This document shows, in pieces, positions 44,526 to 53,408 of a stretch of DNA of 64,000 nucleotides. Below the pieces are notes generated by a model. That model did not search any database, had not been told where the DNA came from, and worked only from the letters and a program-made list of their open reading frames with translations. The stretch comes from Shumkonia mesophila (GTDB taxonomy: Bacteria; Pseudomonadota; Alphaproteobacteria; Rhodospirillales; Shumkoniaceae), in assembly GCF_026163695.1 (NCBI RefSeq), contig NZ_JAOTID010000005.1:124001-188000 (forward strand). Reading direction: 5' to 3'. Position 1 is the first letter of the stretch; each line of letters starts with the position of its first letter. Both the position numbers and the translations under genes were made by a program.

Positions 44526-45757
44526 CGGATGCCTTTGCCGTGAACCGTATGCGCGCTAAATGGCATTGCCGACGGATCTGTGTGTGCGTTCTCGACATTG
44601 CCGGGGCCGCACTTGTTTTCGCTTCGTGGCTGGCGGCGCTTTACTACTGGGACCCGACGCGGATGCTGTTCAAGCGGGCCGTGGCCACGGACCCGTATCT
44701 GTATGAGGCTGTAGAGCCGCGATTTCGTGACCAGGATCCCGCGGCATTCATCGGTGTTCGCGACGGTGCGGCACTTCGGGAAGTCCGCTCGAAGGTGGTC
44801 GAGGTTATCTGGGGCAGGGACGGGCTGCCGGATAGCGGCCTGCCTGACGAGGTCATTCGCGACCTCGACAAGCGTCGCGATAGCGGGGATAAGTGCCCGT
44901 CCGGTCCTTTCGAGCCGTTGCTCAAGACGCTCCGCTGCGAGGTTCGAAACTACGCGACTTGGGACAATTTGGCCGGCATCGACGAGCTGCGCATCTTCGT
45001 CCGGTCCGAAAGCGTCGAGTCTGCCTTTCCCGCCTCGGTTGCCTACTTCCGGCCGCTTCGGGCCAACGGAACGCTGGTCATCTATCAGCATGGCTTCGCC
45101 GGTACCTACCATGCCCAGCACCGCTATCTGGAGCACTTGGTGGCCGCGGGCTTTACGGTGGCCGCGACAAGTCTGGCCAATTATGGCGACAACAACTGTC
45201 CCGAAAGGGAACAAACGCCGTGGTGCGCGGTGAGCGCGGGCGTGTTCGACGTTCCGCTGCCCATGCGGGTTCATTTCACCCCGTTGGTCAAGACGATCAA
45301 CTTCGCGTTGGGCGAAGGGAGTGTTCGTCATGTCGCGATGATTGGCTTTTCCGCGGGGGCCTGGATCACGGCCGTCATGGCCGCCGTCGACACGCGAATA
45401 GCACGAAGCTATCCGGTTGCCGGGGTCATTCCGTTTTACCTGCGGCGGGACAAGGAATGGTCGCCTGCCCAAAGCTATCCGCCGTTGATCAACGCGGCCG
45501 GTATGCTCGACCTGTATGTGTTGGGGGCTAGCGGGGCCGGCCGGCGCCAAGTCCAGTACTTCAACCGCTTCGACCGCTGCTGTTACAACGGCACACGTCC
45601 GCTACTCTACGAAAAGGCTGTCGAGACGGCCGTTCGGGAATGGGGCGGCGGCGCCTTCGACGTGGTGATCGACGAAACCCATGCGCGGCACAAGATCTCC
45701 CGGTGGACTTTCGAGCGTATCCTCGGCGATCTCGGTGCGTCCTTGGGCTCGCAATGA
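44513..45757 (+). CDS. Membrane-anchored alpha/beta hydrolase-like protein
   Basis: 414 residues from the GTG at 44513; GTG 44540 or ATG 44549 would shorten it slightly. A hydrophobic anchor near residues 22-44 is followed by a large domain with YQHGFAG (oxyanion strand, near 197), GFSAGAW with Ser280 as nucleophile, and a C-terminal DETHARHK with His390 or His393. That is a serine hydrolase pattern, probably exported and tethered to the inner membrane. No named family is recognised. It may trim or deacylate the polymer or lipid-linked intermediate. It overlaps the GT4 gene and is coupled to the small membrane protein downstream. Confidence 0.65.
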   Translation: MLSLTDAFAVNRMRAKWHCRRICVCVLDIAGAALVFASWLAALYYWDPTRMLFKRAVATDPYLYEAVEPRFRDQDPAAFIGVRDGAALREVRSKVVEVIWGRDGLPDSGLPDEVIRDLDKRRDSGDKCPSGPFEPLLKTLRCEVRNYATWDNLAGIDELRIFVRSESVESAFPASVAYFRPLRANGTLVIYQHGFAGTYHAQHRYLEHLVAAGFTVAATSLANYGDNNCPEREQTPWCAVSAGVFDVPLPMRVHFTPLVKTINFALGEGSVRHVAMIGFSAGAWITAVMAAVDTRIARSYPVAGVIPFYLRRDKEWSPAQSYPPLINAAGMLDLYVLGASGAGRRQVQYFNRFDRCCYNGTRPLLYEKAVETAVREWGGGAFDVVIDETHARHKISRWTFERILGDLGASLGSQ

Positions 45758-45972
45758 AGAAGATCGTTCTCCGGGGTGGCGTGGTGGCCGCAGCGGTGGC
45801 TGCATGTGTGGCATCACTCGTTTTCTGGTGGAGCGATGGTGCGTGGAACAACGGCTCGATGCCGACGGACGGCATGATCAAGGTCGTCGCACTCGCCGGC
45901 AGCGGGAGCTTGTCCGTTCTCGCCGCCGCTTGGATCGGCCGCAGATTGGGCGGTGAGCGTCCGAGACGTTAA
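45754..45972 (+). CDS. Small two-helix membrane protein
   Basis: 72 residues. Two hydrophobic spans, near residues 8-27 and 42-62, are separated by a WWSDGAWNNGS loop, and the C-terminus is basic. The ATG overlaps the hydrolase stop (ATGA), so it is translated with it. I do not recognise a family. Its stop codon overlaps, in opposite orientation, the end of the decayed methyltransferase (TTAA). It could be a partner or stabiliser of the hydrolase. Confidence 0.55.
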   Translation: MKKIVLRGGVVAAAVAACVASLVFWWSDGAWNNGSMPTDGMIKVVALAGSGSLSVLAAAWIGRRLGGERPRR

Positions 45973-46571
45973 GCAGCGGGGCGCCCGGCGCTGATGACAC
46001 ACAGAAAAGACGCGTGAAAGCGGGGCCAGAGGAAAGCGAGAGCGGCAACGATGGCGCTTGCGACCCGCATAGCCGGCGGGTCGGAAAGGGTGAAGAAGGC
46101 GGTGTCCTGGAGCCTGTATCCGTGTCGGTCGCAAACCGCCTGGATATGCTCGGGCGTGTAAAGGGCGACATGATCCCAGTAGACATTCGGCGAACGGCCG
46201 CATAGCGCTTTTAGAAAGGTTCCGGCGGATGTGGCATTGGGGGTGGTGATGACGATCCTGCCCCCCGGGTGCCAGATGACGGGCCGTGTTGGTGAGCGCC
46301 ATTCCGGGATTCCCGACGTGTTCGATGACGTCGGACAGCACGATCAAATCGAAGGTTTCGCCGAGGGTGACGGTTTCGCAGCCGCCGGCGATGATATCGA
46401 AGCCGATGTTGCGGGCAGCCGCGATTTCGGCTTCATCTATGTCGAGACCGATCAGCCCCGCCGCCCCGACGTTGAGAACCCTGCTGCCAGCCGCCAGGTT
46501 GATGATCAGGGCATGAGCATCCCCTATGACGCGGGGGGACGATCAAGTCGGACGCTATCGCCGATGCGCAT
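45969..46571 (-). pseudogene. Decayed class I methyltransferase with frameshifts
   Basis: Read on the minus strand, a clear methyltransferase emerges only by switching frame. It begins at the ATG at 46571 (MRIGDSVRLDRP), shifts into VIGDAHALIINLAAGSR and continues through LSDVIEHVGNPGMAL to LAPGG. At a six-C run (46261-46266 on the + strand) one extra base shifts frame again, after which RIVITTPNATSAGTF, WDHVALYTPEHIQAV and a C-terminal hydrophobic stretch follow to a stop at 45969-45971. Between VLNVGAAG and LIGLDIDE about 20 residues usual for relatives seem missing. At least two frameshifts and one deletion mean it is almost surely non-functional. It lies 3 bases after the intact methyltransferase upstream on this strand. 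Confidence 0.75.
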
Positions 46572-46574
46572 GCG

Positions 46575-47357
46575 CTAGTTTCCTGCCTTTGCTTGCGGAG
46601 CGCACACCGACCAGATCTCGCCCCAGCGGATCTCCTGCTTGCGGATTTCCAGCCCCGCCGCCGCCGTTTCGGCGGCGAACTCGTCCAGGGTGTGCTCGAT
46701 GTAGTGCGTGGAGTCCGAGAAATAGCCGATGCCGAGTTCCTTGCGCATCGGCAGGTGCCAGTGGCGTTCGAACAGCGGCACGCGGATCAGCACCGTTTTC
46801 GCTCCGGTGACGGCAATCAAGCGGCGCAGGAACTCCACGCGCTTCTCGATGTGCTCGAGCACGTTCGACAGCACGACGACGGTCCACGGCCCTTCCGGCA
46901 GGTCGACCAGCGCGTCGCCAAGCACGAAGCGAAGGTTGGGCGGGTTGTCGGCGGCTTGCGCCTGGGCGATCCGCGTCTCGTCGAAGTCGATCCCGACCAC
47001 GGTGACCCCGGGAATCCGGCCGGCGACGCTGCGGGCGACGGCGCCATAGCCGCAGCCGACGTCAAGGACACGGCTGCCGGCCGGGATGTTGCCGACGAAG
47101 AAATCGTGATAGCGCATCAACCGGTGCTTGGGGTGCTCGCCGCCGCCATAGGCCGTCGCCCGCTCGGCGACCGTCCGCTCGACCATGTCGAGAACGGCGA
47201 ACTCGCGCCGTAACGCGCCATCCGGCCGGCCGATCCGGGAGTCGGTGGCGAGCAGGCCCTTGATGAAGCCGACGCGCAGGCTGGCCGGTATCAGTGAGAA
47301 CGGCAATGCGAGACCCTTGAGCAGCGCCAAGATCAGGGCCTTTGAGGTCGGCGTCAT
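46575..47357 (-). CDS. Class I SAM-dependent methyltransferase
   Basis: 260 residues from the ATG at 47357, which overlaps the stop of the GT4 gene upstream on this strand. A hydrophobic N-terminus (ALILALLKGLALPFSLIPA) may anchor it to the membrane. The SAM motif VLDVGCGYGAVARS is near residues 97-110, with VGIDFDE and VLSNVLEHIEKR following. It belongs to a three-gene minus-strand unit: GT4, this gene, then the decayed methyltransferase. Confidence 0.83.
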   Translation of the reverse strand: MTPTSKALILALLKGLALPFSLIPASLRVGFIKGLLATDSRIGRPDGALRREFAVLDMVERTVAERATAYGGGEHPKHRLMRYHDFFVGNIPAGSRVLDVGCGYGAVARSVAGRIPGVTVVGIDFDETRIAQAQAADNPPNLRFVLGDALVDLPEGPWTVVVLSNVLEHIEKRVEFLRRLIAVTGAKTVLIRVPLFERHWHLPMRKELGIGYFSDSTHYIEHTLDEFAAETAAAGLEIRKQEIRWGEIWSVCAPQAKAGN

Positions 47358-48463
47358 GAACGATCTCCGATAAGTTGGGCGAATACCTCTTGGTGGCGCC
47401 GTAGCCATTGCCCGATGTCGAAACGCTCGACGGCGCGGGCCCGTGCCGCCGTCGCCAGCCCGGCGCGGTCGGCGGCGATGGCAAGCATGCCGGCGCCGAT
47501 CGCCTGCGGCCCCGGCACTTTCGGTGCGTCCCAGCTTTCCTCGCAGGGAAGCCCGACGCCGCACGGTCCCACCAGTTCGGCCACGCCACCGCTGTCCGAA
47601 TAAAGCACCGGCAGGCCGCATGCCAGGGCTTCCAGCACGGTGTTGGGGCAGGGGTCGTTGTGCTTGGTCATCACGTAGGCGTCAGCCTGCCGATAGACGG
47701 CGGGAGCCTCTTCCTGGGTGTAGGGTCCACTGAAGGCGACGACACCGGAAAGCCCGAGTTCGTCAGCCAAGGCGCGGGCACGGGCGAGCGGCGCCTCGGC
47801 CACCCAGCCGGCGACCACGAGACCGCAATCCAATCCCTGTTGCCGGGCCTCGGCCAAACCGCGGAGCGTGCTGTCCAGCCGATAAAAAAGGTGCTCGTCG
47901 ATCTTGCCGGTGACGAGGAACAGGAAACGTCGCGGGGGTTCCGTGGCATCCGTCATCGGCGAAAAGACGCCTGTGTCGACCGCGTTATAAAGAATTTCCC
48001 CCGGTCCGCCGCGTTCACCGAGGAAATGCTCGGCCGACTTCCGGCAAAAGGCGCTCTGGTAGAACACGTAGTCGGCCTGATGGTAGGTGCGCGCCATGCG
48101 GGCGTTGCGGGCCCGCCAGTCGCCGTGAAACCAGGCAGGATAGAACACGCCGTTCTGGTTGTGGACGATCGGCATCCCGCGACGGCGGAGAAGCCAAAGT
48201 GCGAAGTCGGGCAGGTAAGGCGTGTTGCTGAGCGTGTAGACGACGGAATAGCGCCACCAACTTTCCGGAAACGCGGCGCGAAGCCGCTTGACCTTGACCA
48301 GGGGACCGCCGACATCGCCCGGCCGGGCACCGCCATAGAACACGCGGATGCCTTGTCTTCTCGGAATGGCCGAGCTGGCTAACGCATGGCATCCCAGAGT
48401 GGCCGACCATCCCCAGCGCAACAACCGCTTTGCCACAGAATCGTGGAAACCAACATCCGTCAT
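47354..48463 (-). CDS. Glycosyltransferase, GT4
   Basis: 369 residues. VHNQNGVFYPAW and FYQSAFCRKSAEHFL in the first domain, EILYNAVDTGVFSPM as linker, LFLVTGKIDEHLFYRL at the domain boundary, and CPNTVLEALACGLPVLYS as donor-site EX7E block establish a GT4 enzyme. It heads a minus-strand unit and diverges from the methyltransferase at 48634. The stop overlaps the start of the methyltransferase following on its strand. Confidence 0.88.
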   Translation of the reverse strand: MTDVGFHDSVAKRLLRWGWSATLGCHALASSAIPRRQGIRVFYGGARPGDVGGPLVKVKRLRAAFPESWWRYSVVYTLSNTPYLPDFALWLLRRRGMPIVHNQNGVFYPAWFHGDWRARNARMARTYHQADYVFYQSAFCRKSAEHFLGERGGPGEILYNAVDTGVFSPMTDATEPPRRFLFLVTGKIDEHLFYRLDSTLRGLAEARQQGLDCGLVVAGWVAEAPLARARALADELGLSGVVAFSGPYTQEEAPAVYRQADAYVMTKHNDPCPNTVLEALACGLPVLYSDSGGVAELVGPCGVGLPCEESWDAPKVPGPQAIGAGMLAIAADRAGLATAARARAVERFDIGQWLRRHQEVFAQLIGDRS

Positions 48464-48633
48464 CGTTTATGCCCGGGGTATCGCTGCTCGATGTGTACTT
48501 GAGCCATCGTATCGGGATGATTGTGGGGTGGCCAGCATCCACCGAAACCACGGCGCATGACGGCCGTGAACGCTCGAGGGGCTGCGTATTTGCCTTGGCT
48601 CGGTTGGATTTTTTCTCTAATGCTGGCTTGCGG

Positions 48634-49482
48634 ATGAACGAGACACCGACAATGCACCTGAAACCCACCACCACTCACGACATCCCCTCCAGCCTTGATG
48701 AGCGGACCGAACGGGGCTCGCCCGGGCGTTTTGGCTATTCCTGGCATATCTTTAACGAGATTTTGCCCGTTCATGAAGAACAGTTTCGCCGCTGGACGGC
48801 GCCTTTGCCGCCGGATGCGTGGAAGGGTCAGGATATCCTTGATGTCGGATGCGGCATCGGCCGCAACACCTATTGGCCAATGCTGTGGGGAGTGAGATCG
48901 GCTCTGGCAATCGATCTCGATGAACGTTCGCTGGCGGCCGCGCGGCGGAACCTCGCCGCTTTCCCCGATGCCCGCGTGGAGCGCCGCAGTGCCTACGAGA
49001 TCGGCGAGGAGAACCGCTTCGACATCGTCTACAGCATCGGTGTCATTCATCACCTCGACGACCCACTGGCCGCCGTGAAGCAGATGGTTGGGGCGGCCAA
49101 GCCGGGTGGCGTCGTCCTGATCTGGCTTTACGGTCGGGAAAACAATGACTGGTTGATCCGGTGGTTCAACCCGTTGCGTCAGGCTTTGTTTGCCAAGGCG
49201 CCGCTGGGTCTGGTCTATGCCCTGGCGATACCGCTGGCAACCGTGCTGTGGATTGCGCTTCGAATTTTTCCGTTTCGGCTGGAATACTTCCGGCTGATCC
49301 GCCGATTCAGCTTTCGTCATCTTCTGGCCATCGTATTTGATCACATGATCCCACGGATCGCCCACTATTACACACAGGCTGAAGCGCTGAATTTGCTTCG
49401 TGATGCGGGACTGGAAGGTGTTCATGCGCAGCCCGTCAACAGCGTTTCCTGGACCGTGATTGGCCGTAAGATCGCCGGGTAG
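48634..49482 (+). CDS. Class I SAM-dependent methyltransferase
   Basis: 282 residues from the ATG at 48634; the open frame extends upstream over the divergent GT4 start but with unlikely sequence. ATG 48652 is an alternative. ILDVGCGIGRNTYWPML is the SAM motif near residue 68, followed by AIDLDERSLAAA and SIGVIHHLDDPLAAV. A hydrophobic segment near residues 185-205 suggests membrane association. The AsnB paralogue 4 gene follows after nine bases. Confidence 0.82.
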   Translation: MNETPTMHLKPTTTHDIPSSLDERTERGSPGRFGYSWHIFNEILPVHEEQFRRWTAPLPPDAWKGQDILDVGCGIGRNTYWPMLWGVRSALAIDLDERSLAAARRNLAAFPDARVERRSAYEIGEENRFDIVYSIGVIHHLDDPLAAVKQMVGAAKPGGVVLIWLYGRENNDWLIRWFNPLRQALFAKAPLGLVYALAIPLATVLWIALRIFPFRLEYFRLIRRFSFRHLLAIVFDHMIPRIAHYYTQAEALNLLRDAGLEGVHAQPVNSVSWTVIGRKIAG

Positions 49483-49491
49483 TCAAACAGC

Positions 49492-51366
49492 ATGTGTGGC
49501 ATTGCGGGTTTCACACGACATCGAACGCAGGCAGAGGCGGCGGCGGCTCTTACCGACATGCGCGAGCGGTTGCGTCATCGCGGGCCGGACGCGCAAGCCA
49601 ACTACAGCGACGGACGGATTGCCCTTGCCCATACCCGCCTTGCGGTCGTGGATCTCTGCGGTGGTGCCCAGCCCCGCGTTGATGCCGACGGTAGCGCGCT
49701 CACGTTCAACGGCGAGATTTATGGCTATACCGAGCATGCTGCTGAACTGCGCCAAGAGGGCATCCCGTTGCGGGATAATTCCGACACGGAAGTGCTCTTC
49801 CAGATGCTGCGCCGGAATGGCGTCGAAGCCACGCTGCGGCGCATTGATGGCATGTTCGCCTTTGCCTATCGCGACCCCGACGGGGCCGTGTGGCTCGCTC
49901 GTGATCGTTTCGGCGAAAAACCACTGTTCTATGCCGAACATGGTGGCGATCTCTACTTCGCATCGGAACTTGCAGCTCTGCGCGCTCATCCCGACCTAGC
50001 CGGGTGGCCATGGGACGAACGAAGCCTAAGGTTGTTCCTGGCTCTTCAATACCTGCCGGCACCCGACAGCGGGATTGCGGGCATCAAGAAACTCCCTCCA
50101 GGCACGATGCTGAAGTTTCGCGATGGCCAATCGAGGCTGACTCGCTATTGGCATCACCCTCGGGGCGACAGTGCGCCGGTGGCATCGCTGGAATGCCATG
50201 TTGAACGCCTGGACGACCTGCTCTTGCAGTCCGTGCGTGACAGACTGGTTGCCGACGTGCCGGTCGGAATCTTCCTGTCGGGTGGCCTCGATTCCAGTCT
50301 CGTCGCAGCCTATGCCAAACGGTGCGACCCCAACGTGCACAGCTTCAGCATAAAGTTCGAGGACGCCAGTTTCGACGAAAGTTCGCACGCCGAAGCCGCC
50401 GCCCGCCATCTGGCACTGCAGCACAGGACGATACCGGTAGGGCGCGATGCGATCGTGGCCGCCTTTGACGGGGTTCTTGCCCGCCTGGACGAACCGATGG
50501 CTGATGCCAGCATTCTCCCCACCTACCTGCTATCCCAGGTCACGCGCGAGCATGTGACGGTGGCGCTCGGAGGGGATGGCGCCGACGAGTTGTTCCTGGG
50601 CTATCCAAACTTTGTGGTACGGCGTTACGCCGGAATGATGTCGCTGCTGCCGCCGGCACTTGGTGCCGCCGTGCGGAAGGTCTTGTCCGCCTTGCCGGCG
50701 ACCAGCGGCTATATGAATTGGCCGTTCAAATTCCGCCAACTGTCTTTCGGCTTTGGCCGGCCTCCGGAAGTACAGAGCCTGTACTGGATGTCCGGATTGA
50801 CGGCGACGGATCAATCACGCGTCTGGCCTGGCGGGAATGTCGATCAGCTGCTGGCCTCGCAGTTTGGGGTGTTGGCAGGCGAGAACTGGGGCGAGTCCGA
50901 CGTTGACCCGGTCGGTATGTTGTCTCGGTTGTTTCTCCGTGGCTACCTTCCCGACTCGGTACTGACGAAAGTGGACCGCGCCTCCATGTATCATGCCTTG
51001 GAAGTCAGGGCGCCGTTCCTGTCCAAGGCCATAGGCGAGTTTGCGTTGTCGTTGCCTACGGAGTTCAAGCTGCGCCACGGGACGGGAAAGTACATCCTGC
51101 GTCGGCTGGCCAGGCGTTACCTGCCGTCGGACATCGTTATGCGAGGCAAGCACGGGTTCGCCGTGCCTTTGGCATCCTTGTTTCGTGGCCGCTTGCGCGG
51201 CAGGATAGGGGAGTTGATTTTGGAGGCAAGCGGCCCCATCCACGATGCGCTCCATCGCCCAGCATTGGAGAAATTATTGCGCGATCACTGGCAGGGCCGC
51301 CACGACAACAGCCGTCAGATCTGGACTCTCTGCGTGTTGGCGGCGGTGACCCGGGCCAGAACGTAG
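49492..51366 (+). CDS. asnB: Asparagine-synthase-like glutamine amidotransferase (AsnB paralogue 4)
   Basis: 624 residues. The glutaminase has MCGIAG, RLAVVDL, NGEIYGY and SDTEV. The PP-loop SGGLDSS starts at residue 263 and the second synthetase motif is GGDGADE from residue 360, with Gly for the usual Ser. It is paired with a methyltransferase (nine-base gap), unlike paralogues 1-3, which sit beside glycosyltransferases. Substrate unknown; carboxyl amidation of a sugar is likely by context. Confidence 0.88.
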   Translation: MCGIAGFTRHRTQAEAAAALTDMRERLRHRGPDAQANYSDGRIALAHTRLAVVDLCGGAQPRVDADGSALTFNGEIYGYTEHAAELRQEGIPLRDNSDTEVLFQMLRRNGVEATLRRIDGMFAFAYRDPDGAVWLARDRFGEKPLFYAEHGGDLYFASELAALRAHPDLAGWPWDERSLRLFLALQYLPAPDSGIAGIKKLPPGTMLKFRDGQSRLTRYWHHPRGDSAPVASLECHVERLDDLLLQSVRDRLVADVPVGIFLSGGLDSSLVAAYAKRCDPNVHSFSIKFEDASFDESSHAEAAARHLALQHRTIPVGRDAIVAAFDGVLARLDEPMADASILPTYLLSQVTREHVTVALGGDGADELFLGYPNFVVRRYAGMMSLLPPALGAAVRKVLSALPATSGYMNWPFKFRQLSFGFGRPPEVQSLYWMSGLTATDQSRVWPGGNVDQLLASQFGVLAGENWGESDVDPVGMLSRLFLRGYLPDSVLTKVDRASMYHALEVRAPFLSKAIGEFALSLPTEFKLRHGTGKYILRRLARRYLPSDIVMRGKHGFAVPLASLFRGRLRGRIGELILEASGPIHDALHRPALEKLLRDHWQGRHDNSRQIWTLCVLAAVTRART

Positions 51367-51495
51367 GCGGCTGCGTTGGTTGTGCCGAGTGGGCGGGGGG
51401 CATGGATAATGGTCCGGTTGCCAAAACGCATACTTGAGGCTTGAAATACGTGCCGGCTTCCGGGACAGGGGTCCAGGAAGTACTTCTGGAGCAAC

Positions 51496-52443
51496 ATGAT
51501 GAAGCTGTCCATTTTGGTACCCATCTATAATGAAAAGGATAACCTGGGACCGCTTCGGGCGGCTCTTCTCGGGACGCTGGAGACTCTTGGAAAGCCTTTT
51601 GAGGTTATTCTCGTCAATGACGGCTCGATCTATGGTTCGGCGGAGGTGATGGACGCCATTGCCGCGTCGGACGTCCGTTTCAAGATCGTTCACTTCAAGC
51701 GCAATTTCGGGCAGACGGCCGCGCTAATGGCGGCGATCGACCACGCGACCGGCGACGTCCTGATTCCCATGGATGGTGATCTGCAGAACGATCCGCAAGA
51801 CATCCCACGCCTCCTGGAACGCATCGAGCAGGGGTATGACGTGGTGTCGGGGTGGCGCCAGGACAGACAGGACCAGACCCTGAGCCGAATACTTCCCTCC
51901 AAGATCGCCAACTGGCTGATCTCGTGGATCTCGGGCGTGCCGTTGCACGACTATGGATGCAGTCTGAAGGCTTACCGTCGCGAGGTCTTGAGCAATGTCC
52001 ACCTGTACGGCGAGATGCACCGCTTTGTGCCCATTTATGCCGCCTGGGAGGGGGCGCGGATTTCGGAGCTGGTGGTCATGCACCACCCGCGCAAGTTCGG
52101 AACGTCGAAGTATGGCTTGGGGCGCATCAACAGGGTGCTGTTGGACTTGCTGGTGGTTCGCTTCATGCAAAAGGCGTTCGACCGGCCGATCCATTTCTTT
52201 GGGACCGTGGGGACGATCTCGTTGGGGACAGCCCTCCTGGCGGGGCTTTGGGCCCTGGGCCTGAAGCTGATCGAGGGGACATCCTTCGTGTCAACGCCGC
52301 TGCCGCTGTTGGCGGCCTTCTTCGCCTTGTCGGGCGTGCTGTTCATTCTGCTTGGCCTGATTGCCGAATTGCAGATGCGGGTCTATTTCGAAAGCCAAGC
52401 CAAGCGGTTTTATACCCTACGGGCCACGCGAAACATCGAATGA
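51496..52443 (+). CDS. Polyisoprenyl-phosphate glycosyltransferase, GtrB/DPM1-like (GT2)
   Basis: 315 residues, starting ATGATG at 51496 after CTGGAG. The GT-A domain has LVPIYNEKDNL, LVNDGS and DGDLQNDP, and YGCSLKAYRR and YGEMHRF typical of dolichol- or undecaprenyl-phosphate sugar transferases. Two membrane helices follow at about 229-255 and 264-290. It would make undecaprenyl-phosphate-hexose for periplasmic side-chain addition. It converges on the SGNH gene 12 bases away. Confidence 0.88.
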   Translation: MMKLSILVPIYNEKDNLGPLRAALLGTLETLGKPFEVILVNDGSIYGSAEVMDAIAASDVRFKIVHFKRNFGQTAALMAAIDHATGDVLIPMDGDLQNDPQDIPRLLERIEQGYDVVSGWRQDRQDQTLSRILPSKIANWLISWISGVPLHDYGCSLKAYRREVLSNVHLYGEMHRFVPIYAAWEGARISELVVMHHPRKFGTSKYGLGRINRVLLDLLVVRFMQKAFDRPIHFFGTVGTISLGTALLAGLWALGLKLIEGTSFVSTPLPLLAAFFALSGVLFILLGLIAELQMRVYFESQAKRFYTLRATRNIE

Positions 52444-52455
52444 ACGGCAATGCTC

Positions 52456-53406
52456 TCACGGGCGAGACCTGCCCGCCGTCCTGAAAAGCGGAGCAACGGC
52501 CTCGATCTGGTGCTGGATGAATGCCGTGCGTCGCTCGACCCCCGGCCGACGCAGGTGGTACCAGGTATCGAAGAACAATTCATCCGGATAACACAGTTCG
52601 TCCGCATCGTGGACTGGCGGCTGATGGAAGACAGCCAGCAAGCGGTTCTGAAATTCCAAAACGTCATCCTCGCGTTTGCAGGATGACCGCGGAATGAAGA
52701 TCGGCACATAGACGATGCGGAAGCCGGCTCCCACAATGCGTTCGCGCACAAAATCGACGAAGGCCTGCTGCTGTGTTTGCGGCACGGCGATATAGCCCTT
52801 GTCCGATTCGAATGGACGGGTCGGCAGGTCATAGTGGGCGGTTGTGTCACCGTAGGCGTTGAAGGCGTCGCGGAAATAGGCGTCGCGTGGGTGACGTTTC
52901 CCGAGCGCCCAGTATGCGGCATCCCAAAGGCTGAAACGGAGTATGTCGGGCAGGCAAGCGAGCTTTCGAGCCTCCAACTCAATTGTCCGGCCTAGGTAGA
53001 TTGCTTCGCAGAAGACGTCGCTATAGCCCGATAGACTCGAGAACTGCACGTACTCCGGCGAGATGACGATAAGATCGCGAGCCGGATCAAGGTATGGCCG
53101 AAAGCTCCACCACATATTCTCGAATCCATAGCGCGCGTGGAATCCCAGATTGACCACGGGGATGCCAAACTGCCGGCTCAGCGTTTCGGCCGAGGCCGAA
53201 AAACCGAAATTCGATCCTCCCAGCAGGATGACGCGCCGAGTGTCGCGCTCGGCCTTAAGTCGGTCCACCGCATCGACGGCCGCAAACATGTAATTCTGAT
53301 GGAAGCGATCTGATTTCGGAAACCACAACCAGAGACTTAGAAGTGCGGCCAAAATCAGCGCCTGCACCAAGAGGAAGAGGGAAAGAAGGCGGATTGGCCC
53401 GTGCAT
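52456..53406 (-). CDS. SGNH-hydrolase-like partner of an MBOAT acyltransferase
   Basis: 316 residues with an N-terminal membrane anchor (about residues 5-28), then a domain with LLGGSNFGFS (Ser65 in the position of the SGNH nucleophile, GGSN replacing GDS) and a C-terminal DELFFDTWYHLR block supplying the Asp-x-x-His pair. It lies two bases downstream of the MBOAT gene on the same strand, like AlgX/AlgJ with AlgI or DltD with DltB. In such systems the MBOAT protein moves an acyl group across the membrane and the SGNH-type partner attaches it to the glycan. Confidence 0.72.
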   Translation of the reverse strand: MHGPIRLLSLFLLVQALILAALLSLWLWFPKSDRFHQNYMFAAVDAVDRLKAERDTRRVILLGGSNFGFSASAETLSRQFGIPVVNLGFHARYGFENMWWSFRPYLDPARDLIVISPEYVQFSSLSGYSDVFCEAIYLGRTIELEARKLACLPDILRFSLWDAAYWALGKRHPRDAYFRDAFNAYGDTTAHYDLPTRPFESDKGYIAVPQTQQQAFVDFVRERIVGAGFRIVYVPIFIPRSSCKREDDVLEFQNRLLAVFHQPPVHDADELCYPDELFFDTWYHLRRPGVERRTAFIQHQIEAVAPLFRTAGRSRP

Positions 53407-53408
53407 GA

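Noticed and set aside
46231-46578. A 115-codon plus-strand frame opposite the decayed methyltransferase
   Set aside because: The minus strand shows clear methyltransferase motifs once frameshifts are allowed; the plus frame has none.
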